Assembly (NCBI GenBank): GCA_021848365.1
Contig: JAJZUS010000001.1
Coordinates: forward strand, 1-64,000
DNA from: Actinomycetes bacterium
GTDB taxonomy: Bacteria; Actinomycetota; Acidimicrobiia; Acidimicrobiales; RAAP-2
Direction of reading: 5' to 3'
DNA length: 64,000 nt
Under the pieces are notes generated by a model, which saw only the letters and a program-made list of their open reading frames with translations, was not told the DNA's origin and searched no databases. The position numbers and the translations under genes were made by a program. Shown here in pieces: positions 51,626-59,119 of the stretch. Position 1 is the first letter of the stretch. Each line of letters starts with the position of its first letter.

Positions 51626-51642
51626 CTCACCCGTAGGGTGAG
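51626..51642. promoter_or_regulatory. 7-3-7 palindrome over the SDR promoter
   Basis: CTCACCC-GTA-GGGTGAG is a perfect inverted repeat overlapping the TAGGGT -10 box (51634-51639) and ending 3 bp before the GTG at 51646. It lies between the divergent ADP-ribosylhydrolase and SDR genes and could be an operator. Confidence 0.55.
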
Positions 51643-51645
51643 ACC

Positions 51646-53127
51646 GTGACGCCCGACCTTCCCCCGACGCCGCGAGTCCTCGTCACCGGCGCGACCGGCT
51701 ACATCGGGGGTCGGCTCGTCCCCGCCCTGCTTCAGCGCGGCGCGCGCGTCCGCGTGCTCGCGCGAACGCCCGCGAAGTTGGCCCGAGCGCCGTGGGCCGA
51801 CCGCGTCGAGGTGGTCGCGGGGTCTCTCGAGGGCGACCTCACCGCGGCCTTCGACGGGGTCGACATCGCCGTCTACCTCGTTCACTCAATCGGCGAGGGA
51901 CCCGAGTGGGCTCGGCTCGAGGCGACCCACGCCGAGAACTTCGCCCGGGCCGCCCGGGCCGCGGGCACGCGCCGCATCGTCTACCTCGGCGGGCTCGGTC
52001 GCGACGACGACGCGCTGAGCGCTCACCTCTCGAGCCGCCACCGGGTCGGTCAGATCCTCGCCGCGGGCGACGTTCCCACCATCGAGCTGCGCGCGGGCGT
52101 CGTCATCGGATCGGGCTCGGCGAGCTTCGAGATGCTCCGCTACCTCGTCGAGGTCCTCCCCGTGATGGTGACCCCCCGCTGGGTCACGACGCGCTGTCAG
52201 CCCATCGCCGTCTCGGACGTGCTCGACCTACTCGCCGGGGCCGCCCTCGATCCCGCCGCCGCGCCGGGCATCCTCGAAGTCGGGGGGCCGGACGTCGTGA
52301 CCTACGCCGAGATGATGCAGCGCTACGCCGCGGTCGCGGGCCTCGCACCGCGGCGGCTGATCCCGGTCCCCCTACTCACGCCACGCCTCTCCAGCCACTG
52401 GGTCGGACTAGTGACCCCGGTGCCCGCTCCCCTCGCCAGCGAGCTCGTCGAGTCACTCATCAACGAGGTCGTGGTCGCCCCGGGCGAGGACCACGCGGCC
52501 GAGATCCTCGGGCGCCCCCTCGTCACCTTCGACGAGGCCGTGACGCGCGCCCTCGCGACGACCCGCGCGGGCGAGGCACCGACGAGCTTCACCGACGCCG
52601 ATTACTCCGTCTACTCCGCGCAGGCGACCGACCCCGACTGGGCCGGCGGGACGGTGCGACGGGACGTGCGCTCGCGGCGCGTCGCGGCGAGCGCCGAGCA
52701 CGCCTTCGCGGCGGTGACGAGCCTCGGAGGGGCGACCGGTTGGTACGCGGGGACGTGGCTGTGGCGGTTGCGGGGGCTCCTCGACACCCTGGCCGGGGGC
52801 CCGGGACTGCGGCGGGGGCGGCCCGCCACGCTGCGGGTCGGCGACCCCCTCGACTTCTGGCGCGTCGAGGCCCTCGAGCCCGACCGACGGCTGGTGCTGC
52901 GCGCCGAGATGCGCCTGCCCGGCGCCGCCTACCTGACCTTCGACGTGACCCCGATCGACGAGAGTTCGTGCGTCCTCACCCAGACGGCCCTCTTCTACCC
53001 GCGGGGACTCTGGGGACGGCTCTACTGGTACGGCGTCGCCCCGTTTCACGTCTTCGTCTTCCCCGGCCTGCTCGCGGGACTCGCCCGCTCGGCCGAGGGG
53101 CCACCCCGTCGCCCGTCGCGCCGCTGA
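51646..53127 (+). CDS. NAD-dependent epimerase/SDR with DUF2867 C-terminal domain
   Basis: The 493-residue protein has an atypical SDR half (VLVTGATGYIGGRLVPALLQRGARVRVLAR, AVYLVHSIGEGPEW, RIVYLGGLG, ELRAGVVIGSGSASFEMLRYLVE) and a DUF2867 half (about 330-480, RDVRSRRVAASAEHAFAAV, FWRVEALEPDRRLVLRAEMRLPGAAYLTFDV), a START-like lipid-binding fold by family description. The usual SDR Tyr-x3-Lys is not evident, as in NmrA-like members. GTG start at 51646, apparently leaderless. Confidence 0.86.
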   Translation: MTPDLPPTPRVLVTGATGYIGGRLVPALLQRGARVRVLARTPAKLARAPWADRVEVVAGSLEGDLTAAFDGVDIAVYLVHSIGEGPEWARLEATHAENFARAARAAGTRRIVYLGGLGRDDDALSAHLSSRHRVGQILAAGDVPTIELRAGVVIGSGSASFEMLRYLVEVLPVMVTPRWVTTRCQPIAVSDVLDLLAGAALDPAAAPGILEVGGPDVVTYAEMMQRYAAVAGLAPRRLIPVPLLTPRLSSHWVGLVTPVPAPLASELVESLINEVVVAPGEDHAAEILGRPLVTFDEAVTRALATTRAGEAPTSFTDADYSVYSAQATDPDWAGGTVRRDVRSRRVAASAEHAFAAVTSLGGATGWYAGTWLWRLRGLLDTLAGGPGLRRGRPATLRVGDPLDFWRVEALEPDRRLVLRAEMRLPGAAYLTFDVTPIDESSCVLTQTALFYPRGLWGRLYWYGVAPFHVFVFPGLLAGLARSAEGPPRRPSRR

Positions 53128-53138
53128 CGCGACGCTCG

Positions 53139-53813
53139 TCAGCTCGCGGGACCTCGACCGGCGGCGGCGGCGCGCCGGGCGGTCGTGGCGTCCACCATGC
53201 GCGTCAACTGGCGCGCGTTCGGCGCCCGTCCCGGTAGCGGTGACCCGGCCCCCGGACGCAGGCTGTCGAGGAGGAGCGCGAGGTAGCGGCGCCACAGGGT
53301 GGCGTCGACCGTCGACGTGATGGTGATGACCTCGGCCAGCATGGCCACGATCATCGAGAGGTCCGACCCCTCGACGTCCTCGCGCACGGCACCCGCGGTC
53401 TTCGCGCGTCCGAGCAGGGTCGCGATGACCGGCTTGAGGGCGCGACGCGCCGCGAGGGCCTCCTCGCGCAGTCCGGGCACGCCGACGAGCAGGTCGCGCA
53501 GTCCCCGGTCCTCCGCCATTCGCTGGCCGAGGCCCGCGAGCAGGTGCGCGAGCCCGGCCACCGGGTCGGGGTCGGCCGACGCCGTCGCCACGAGCTCGGC
53601 CATCTCGGCCTTGATGGCCCGGAACTGGTGCTCGAGGAGAGCCTGCTTGTTCGGGAACCGGCGGTAGACGGTGCCCACGCCGCACCCGGCGACGCGCGCG
53701 ATGTCCTCCATGCCGAACTCCAACCCCTGATCACAGAGGACCTGGTGGGTGGCGTCGAGGATTCGCTGGAGGTTGGCCTCGGCGTCACGACGCAGGGGGC
53801 GGGGCGACGTCAC
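53139..53813 (-). CDS. TetR family transcriptional repressor
   Basis: The 224-residue regulator has a TetR HTH at the N-terminus (ATHQVLCDQGLEFGMEDIARVAGCGVGTVYRRFPNKQALLEHQF) and a variable helical ligand domain. It is divergent from an MFS drug exporter and most likely represses it. The GTG at 53813 is 6 bp after a TACCCT box (53820-53825, minus strand), a leaderless arrangement. Confidence 0.92.
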   Translation of the reverse strand: MTSPRPLRRDAEANLQRILDATHQVLCDQGLEFGMEDIARVAGCGVGTVYRRFPNKQALLEHQFRAIKAEMAELVATASADPDPVAGLAHLLAGLGQRMAEDRGLRDLLVGVPGLREEALAARRALKPVIATLLGRAKTAGAVREDVEGSDLSMIVAMLAEVITITSTVDATLWRRYLALLLDSLRPGAGSPLPGRAPNARQLTRMVDATTARRAAAAGRGPAS

Positions 53814-53819
53814 GCGTCC

Positions 53820-53825
53820 AGGGTA
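53820..53825 (-). promoter_or_regulatory. leaderless -10 box, tetR
   Basis: TACCCT on the minus strand ends 6 bp before the GTG at 53813. Confidence 0.5.
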
Positions 53826-53831
53826 GCGGTA

Positions 53832-53852
53832 AGTGGAATGAACTGTTCCGCT
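53832..53852. promoter_or_regulatory. candidate TetR operator
   Basis: AGTGGAA, a 7 bp spacer, and TTCCGCT form an inverted repeat with one mismatch. It lies between the tetR -10 box and the TAGGGT -10 box of the MFS gene (53859-53864), well placed to repress both. Confidence 0.55.
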
Positions 53853-53858
53853 TCCCGC

Positions 53859-53864
53859 TAGGGT
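53859..53864 (+). promoter_or_regulatory. -10 box, MFS transporter gene
   Basis: TAGGGT is 31 bp before the GTG at 53896; the leader contains GAAAGGA about 7 bp before the start, so this gene has a normal ribosome binding site. Confidence 0.5.
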
Positions 53865-53895
53865 GTCCGGGTCACTCGATGCGAAAGGACCGACC

Positions 53896-55425
53896 GTGAC
53901 CCCTCACCAGGCCCACGAACACCACCACGCACGCCGGTGGGCGATCCTCGGATTCCTGGGACTCGCCCAGCTGATGGTCGTCCTCGACGCCACGGTCGTC
54001 AACATCGCCATGCCGACCATCCAGCACGCGCTGCACTTCTCGGACGCCCAGCGCCAGTGGATCGTCACGGCCTACTCCCTCGCCTTCGGCTCCCTCCTCT
54101 TCCTCGGTGGTCGTCTCGGTGACGTCCTCGGACGCAAGGCGACGCTGATCGTCGGCCTGGTCGGCTTCGCCGTCGCCTCGGCCATCGGCGGAGCGTCGAC
54201 GAGCTTCACGATGCTCGCCATCTCCCGCGCCGTCCAGGGCGCCTTCGGCGCGGTCCTCGCCCCGGCCGCCCTCGCCATGCTCACGACGATCTTCACCGAC
54301 GCGAAGGAGCGGGCGACCGCGTTCTCCGTCTACGGAGCGATCGCGAGCTCGGGTGCCGCCCTCGGGCTGCTGCTCGGCGGCGTGCTGACCCAGTACTTCT
54401 CGTGGCGCTGGACCCTCTACGTCAACCTGGTGTTCGCCGCGATCGCGCTCGCCGGCACGCTCAGCCTCATGGTGCACATGCGTTCCGAGCACCACGGCGC
54501 CCTCGACGTGACGAGCACCGTCCTCATCTCGACGGGACTCTTCGGTGTCGTCTACGGACTCTCCAACGCGGCTAACTCGGCGACCACCGCCTTCTCGAGT
54601 CACACCTCGGTTCCCTCGCTCATCTCGAGCTTCTCCAGCGCCTCGACCCTGATACCACTCTTCGTCGGCCTCGCGCTGGTCGGAGCGTTCGTCGTGCGCC
54701 AGCGACGGATGTCCCACCCGATGCTCCCGCTCAGCGTGGTGACCGATCGGACCCGTGGCGGCGCCTACCTCTCGATCTTCGTCTCGGCGATCGGGATGTT
54801 CGCGGTCTTCCTCTTCCTCACCTACTACCTGCAGGGCATCCTCGGCTTCTCGCCGGTGAAGGCCGGGGTCGCCTTCTTGCCGATGCCGGCGACCATCGCG
54901 GTCGTGGCGATCGTCACGTCGACCCGCCTGCTGCCGAAGTTCGGCCCGCGAGTGCTGATGGCGCCGGGCATGGTCGTCGCCGCGGTGGGGATGTTCTACT
55001 TCACGCACCTGTCCGTGCACGGCTCGTACTTGACCCACGTGCTGCCGGGCCTCATCATCACCGCCGTGGGCATGGGCCTCATCTTCGCGCCGGCGATGAA
55101 CGTGGCCACCTACCGCGTGAACCACAATGACGCCGGAGCCGCGTCGGCCACGGTCAACGTCGCCCAGCAGATCGGCGGCTCGATCGGCACGGCGCTGCTC
55201 AACACCATCGCGGTCTCCACGACGGCGACGGCCATCGCCGGCGCCGGGGCGGCGGCGGCCACCAACCCGGCCATCACCGCGGCGGCCCTCGTGAAGGGCT
55301 ACACCACCACCTTCTGGTGGGCCCTGGTGATCTTCGCGGTCGGCGCGGTCGTCGCGGCGACGGTGATCCCCGCGGGACGGCTCGACGCCCCCCAGGGCGA
55401 CGCCGCCCCGGCACTGGCCCACTGA
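53896..55425 (+). CDS. MFS drug exporter, DHA2 (14-TMS) family
   Basis: The 509-residue transporter has 14 hydrophobic segments, motif A FLGGRLGDVLGRK between TM2 and TM3, LDATVVNIAMPTIQ in TM1 (DHA2 motif D1) and GAALGLLLGGVLTQYFSWRW (motif C region). The N-terminus is His-rich (HQAHEHHHARR), a possible metal-binding stretch. Exporters of this family remove drugs with protons. Its expression is presumably controlled by the divergent TetR protein. Confidence 0.92.
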   Translation: MTPHQAHEHHHARRWAILGFLGLAQLMVVLDATVVNIAMPTIQHALHFSDAQRQWIVTAYSLAFGSLLFLGGRLGDVLGRKATLIVGLVGFAVASAIGGASTSFTMLAISRAVQGAFGAVLAPAALAMLTTIFTDAKERATAFSVYGAIASSGAALGLLLGGVLTQYFSWRWTLYVNLVFAAIALAGTLSLMVHMRSEHHGALDVTSTVLISTGLFGVVYGLSNAANSATTAFSSHTSVPSLISSFSSASTLIPLFVGLALVGAFVVRQRRMSHPMLPLSVVTDRTRGGAYLSIFVSAIGMFAVFLFLTYYLQGILGFSPVKAGVAFLPMPATIAVVAIVTSTRLLPKFGPRVLMAPGMVVAAVGMFYFTHLSVHGSYLTHVLPGLIITAVGMGLIFAPAMNVATYRVNHNDAGAASATVNVAQQIGGSIGTALLNTIAVSTTATAIAGAGAAAATNPAITAAALVKGYTTTFWWALVIFAVGAVVAATVIPAGRLDAPQGDAAPALAH

Positions 55426-55501
55426 TGGCGAGCCGACCCGGTGCGACGCGCCCGTGCGTGGGGCGTAGGGTGGGCCGGTACCACGAGGAGGCGATAGTTC
55501 G

Positions 55502-57178
55502 GTGACCACGGAGAGGCTGCGACCTGACGTGGACACCGCGGGACCCGTCGAGATCGCCCCCCGCGTCTGGTGGGTGGGTCACCTGATCCCGGGCGATCGC
55601 TTCCAGGCCCACGCCTACCTCATCGAGGCCGGCGACCGGTCGGTCCTCATCGACCCGGGCTCCGCGCTCACGATCGAGCACGTGCTCGAGAAGGTGCGCC
55701 AGGTCCTCGACCCGCGCGACATCCGCTGGGTCGTCGCGCACCACACCGATCCCGACGTCTGCTCGGCGCTCCCGGTCCTCGACGACCTCGTCCATCCCGA
55801 CGCCCACATCGTCACCGAGTGGCGGGGCCAGGCCCTCCTGCGCCACTACGGATCGAGCCTGCCCTTCTATCTCGTCGAGGACCACGACTGGCGCATCGAC
55901 CTCGACGGCGAGCGGCGCCTCGACTTCACGCTGATCCCCTACCTCCACTTCCCCGGCGCGCTCGCCTCCTACGAGACCGCGTCGCGCGTCCTGTTCACCT
56001 GCGACCTCTTCGGCGGCTTCACCGTGGGCGACGAGCTCTTCGCTCACGACCTGGGGTACTTCGACGAGATCCGTGCCTTCCACGAGCACTACATGCCGAG
56101 CGGGGACATCCTGCGGGCGGGGCTCGACAACCTGCGCCACCGATTCCCCGACACCCGGGTCGTCGCGCCCCAGCACGGCCGCATCTTCGCCGACGACCTC
56201 GTCTGGCCGATGTTCGATCGCCTGAGCGACGTCGAGTGCGGCATCTTCCTCATGGCCCAGGACGACCTCCACCTCGCCAACCTGCTCGCGGCCTCGGCCC
56301 TCGAGCGCCGCCTGGCCCAGACCCTCCTCGGCTCGGCGGAGTTGCCCGACCTCGCCGACCGCTCGACGATCCTCCTGCGCGAGTTCCTGCCCGTCGAGCG
56401 GCTCGAGGCCTACGTCGAGACCACGGACGAGGGGACGCTCCTCTTCTCCCCGGAGGAGGGCTACGGCGGTACGCCCGTCCCGGCCATCCCCTACGGGCCG
56501 ACGGTGCCGTACCTCGCGCTGCCCCAGCCCGAGGGGGCGCCGTCGATTCGCGTCTACGCCGTCCTCCCGGACGGGGTGGAGATCCCCCGGTCGCTGGCCC
56601 GCGCCATGATCCAGCTGGCCCAGCCCATCCAGATCGCGATGTCCGAGCACCTCGCGCGCCGGGCGGCCGCGCGCGAGCGCCAGCGCATCATCGCCGAGAC
56701 GCTCCGCGACCCCCTGACCGGACTGCACAACCGGCGCGTCCTCTCCGACGCTCACGTCGCCGAGGACCCCAGCGCGATCCTCATGATCGACCTCGACAAC
56801 CTGAAGGACGTGAACGACGCCGCCGGGCACGACGCCGGCGACCAGATCCTCCAGGGGGTGGCCCGGGTCATCCTCGGTAACATCCGCCAGCGCTCCGACC
56901 TCGGCGTGCGCTACGGCGGCGACGAGTTCCTCGTCGTGCTGCGCGAAGCCGGTCAGAGCCACGCGATCGAGGTCGCCGAGCGGATCCGTCAGCAGGTCGA
57001 GCACCTGCGCGTCACGACGATCCAGGACGGGGCCTCGCCGCTGCGTACCTCGGTGAGCATCGGGGTGGCGATGCACCCCTCGCGCGAGGACCTCGGCATG
57101 ACGATCCTGCGTGCCGACCGTCGTCTCTACGAGGCGAAGTCCACCGGGCGCAATCGCGTGATCACCCCGAGCGACTGA
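55502..57178 (+). CDS. diiron-type metallo-beta-lactamase domain fused to GGDEF (candidate oxygen-sensing diguanylate cyclase)
   Basis: Residues 1-250 form an MBL domain of the flavodiiron/ODP type with ligands H81-x-D83-x-D85, H149 (YLHFPGALASY), D168 (FTCDLFGGF) and H225 (APQHGRIF); the usual His after D85 is Val86. A helical linker (about 360-400, ending ARRAAARERQRIIAETLRD) leads to a GGDEF domain (402-555, DPLTGLHNRR, MIDLDNLKDVND, YGGDEF at 471-476, SIGVAMHP). The inhibitory RxxD site is lost (Gln at the Arg position). ODP-type domains bind oxygen at a diiron centre; the output is c-di-GMP. GAGGAGG precedes the GTG by about 12 bp. Confidence 0.85.
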   Translation: MTTERLRPDVDTAGPVEIAPRVWWVGHLIPGDRFQAHAYLIEAGDRSVLIDPGSALTIEHVLEKVRQVLDPRDIRWVVAHHTDPDVCSALPVLDDLVHPDAHIVTEWRGQALLRHYGSSLPFYLVEDHDWRIDLDGERRLDFTLIPYLHFPGALASYETASRVLFTCDLFGGFTVGDELFAHDLGYFDEIRAFHEHYMPSGDILRAGLDNLRHRFPDTRVVAPQHGRIFADDLVWPMFDRLSDVECGIFLMAQDDLHLANLLAASALERRLAQTLLGSAELPDLADRSTILLREFLPVERLEAYVETTDEGTLLFSPEEGYGGTPVPAIPYGPTVPYLALPQPEGAPSIRVYAVLPDGVEIPRSLARAMIQLAQPIQIAMSEHLARRAAARERQRIIAETLRDPLTGLHNRRVLSDAHVAEDPSAILMIDLDNLKDVNDAAGHDAGDQILQGVARVILGNIRQRSDLGVRYGGDEFLVVLREAGQSHAIEVAERIRQQVEHLRVTTIQDGASPLRTSVSIGVAMHPSREDLGMTILRADRRLYEAKSTGRNRVITPSD

Positions 57179-57216
57179 CGCCGCCTGACTAGAGTGGCTC
57201 CGACCGGGGAGGACCC

Positions 57217-57639
57217 ATGGGATTCGTCGCCGCGGTGCGGTCGGCCTTCGCCAACTACGCCAACTTCCGAGGACGGACGACCCGTCCGCAGTACTGGTGG
57301 TTCGTCCTCTTCTACCTCATCGTCACGATCCTCCTGACGGTGATCGGCTCGCGAGCCCTCACCACGCTCGTTGGGCTCGCCCTGCTCGTGCCCAACATCT
57401 CCCTGCAGGTCCGACGCCACCACGACGCCGGACGCTCGGGCTGGTGGACTCTGACCAGCCTGGTGCCCCTGTGGGGGATCATCCTGCTCCTCTACCCCTC
57501 GAAGGGGGTCGGCAACCGCTACGGCGACGGGGCCCTCATCGACGCGCCGGCGCCGACCACGAAGTCCTGCGCCAGCTGCGGGAAGATGGCCCTGCCGGGC
57601 CAGCACTTCTGCACCGGCTGCGGAGCTCCGCTGGACTAG
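57217..57639 (+). CDS. DUF805 membrane protein with C-terminal zinc ribbon
   Basis: The 140-residue protein has the DUF805 pattern (YANFRGRTTRPQYWWFVLFYLIV, RRHHDAGRSGWW, YPSKGVGNRYGDG) with three or four hydrophobic segments and a cytosolic-type zinc ribbon (SCASCGKMALPGQHFCTGCGAPLD). The ATG at 57217 is preceded by GGGGAGGA. Its stop overlaps the amidase stop as CTAG. Function unknown. Confidence 0.87.
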   Translation: MGFVAAVRSAFANYANFRGRTTRPQYWWFVLFYLIVTILLTVIGSRALTTLVGLALLVPNISLQVRRHHDAGRSGWWTLTSLVPLWGIILLLYPSKGVGNRYGDGALIDAPAPTTKSCASCGKMALPGQHFCTGCGAPLD

Positions 57640-59111
57640 AGGCCCCGCGAGGGCCCGGCGAAGGTCGGGTGCGGGTCGACCCAGGCGCCCGAGGCCGCCA
57701 CCGCGGCCTCGAGTCGGGCCGCGGCGGCGAGGACCATCGCCTCCGCCCCGGGACGCCCGATGAGGGCCGCCCCCACCGGTAGCCCGTGGATCAGTCCGAC
57801 CGGCACGCTCGCGATCGGCCACCCGGCGATCGCCGCGGGCGTCGTCGCCACGCTGGCGATGGCCGGGTGCCCCCCGACGACCAGGTCACTCTTCCACGCC
57901 GGGCCGTAGGCCGGGGCCACGAGGACGTCCGCGTCCGCGAGGGCCGGCTCGAGGCAGACCTCGACGGCCCAGGCCAGGTTGCGGGCCCGGGCGTCGCGAT
58001 AGGCCGGGCCGCCGCGACCGCCGGTCGCGACCGCCTGGAGGAAGAGGTCGTGGCCGAAGTAGGGCTGTTCGATCGCGGCCTCGGCGTCCTCGTGCATGAT
58101 CACCTCGAGCAGTGACCGCACCCCCTCGCCCGGTCGATCGGCGAGGTAGGCGCCGAGGTCGTCGACCAGCTCGGCGAGTAGGACCGTCAGCTCGTCGGCC
58201 CCCTCGGGCGCGCCCGGAACCGCGACGTCGCGGCGACGGACCGGTACCCCGGACTCGGCGAGCGCGGCCACCGCCGCGTCCAGGAGGGCGTCGGTCGCCG
58301 CGTGCTCGGTCGTCCACGTCGCCGCGACGACCACGCGGGGGTCGCCCGTGACGGCGGGGAGCCGCACGCCGGCGAGGACCTCGTAGAGCGTGGCGACGTC
58401 GGCCACCGTGCGAGCCATCGGTCCGGGGCTGTCCTGGCTCGCGCTGATCGGCACCACGTGAGCGGTGGGAACGGCCCCGACGGTCGGCTTGAGGCCGACG
58501 ACGCCGTTGAGGGAGGACGGGCAGACGATCGACCCGTCCGTCTCCGTTCCCACCGCGAGTGGGGCGTAACGAGCCGCGAGGGCCGCGCCCGAGCCCGACG
58601 AGGACCCTCCCGCCGAGCGGTCGAGAGCCCAGGGATTGGCGACCAGCCCGCCCGTCGCCGACCACCCACTCGTCGAGCGGGCCGAGCGGATGTTGGCCCA
58701 CTGGCTGAGGTTGGTGCTCCCGAGCACGATCGCCCCGGCCTCGCGCAGCCGCGCCACGAGCGGGGCGTCCCGCGTCGGCCGACCGACGAGGGCCGTCGAG
58801 CCCGCGAGGCCCGGCAGCCCCCGCGCCTCGATGTTGTCCTTCACGAGGACCGGGACCCCGTGGAGGGGGCCCCGCACGTTCCCGGCACGACGCTCGGCGT
58901 CGCGTCGCGCGGCGAGCTCCAGCGCGTCGGGGGCGAGGGCCGCCACGGCGCGCAGGGCCACCGGGGTCGACGGCCCGTCGAGGGCCCCGATGCGGCCGAT
59001 CAGTTCCCCGACGACTCCCTCGCTCGAGAGGGATCCGTCGTCCAGGTGGGCGGCGAGGGTTCGCGCGTCCATCTCGTGGACGGACTGGTCGGACAGCGGG
59101 TGGTCGCTCAT
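57636..59111 (-). CDS. amidase signature family enzyme
   Basis: The 491-residue hydrolase has the Ser-cisSer-Lys triad: Lys in HGVPVLVKDNIEA, the Gly/Ser motif LDRSAGGSSSGSGAALAARYAPLAVGTETDGSIVCPSS, and GVVGLKPTVG. SDDW-like DSPGPMARTVADVA follows. Closest in style to stand-alone amidases rather than GatA, which normally sits with gatB/gatC. The ATG at 59111 has GGAGGAG upstream. It lies 8 bp after the alkylsulfatase stop, probably in one operon. Confidence 0.9.
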   Translation of the reverse strand: MSDHPLSDQSVHEMDARTLAAHLDDGSLSSEGVVGELIGRIGALDGPSTPVALRAVAALAPDALELAARRDAERRAGNVRGPLHGVPVLVKDNIEARGLPGLAGSTALVGRPTRDAPLVARLREAGAIVLGSTNLSQWANIRSARSTSGWSATGGLVANPWALDRSAGGSSSGSGAALAARYAPLAVGTETDGSIVCPSSLNGVVGLKPTVGAVPTAHVVPISASQDSPGPMARTVADVATLYEVLAGVRLPAVTGDPRVVVAATWTTEHAATDALLDAAVAALAESGVPVRRRDVAVPGAPEGADELTVLLAELVDDLGAYLADRPGEGVRSLLEVIMHEDAEAAIEQPYFGHDLFLQAVATGGRGGPAYRDARARNLAWAVEVCLEPALADADVLVAPAYGPAWKSDLVVGGHPAIASVATTPAAIAGWPIASVPVGLIHGLPVGAALIGRPGAEAMVLAAAARLEAAVAASGAWVDPHPTFAGPSRGL

Positions 59112-59119
59112 CTCTCCTC

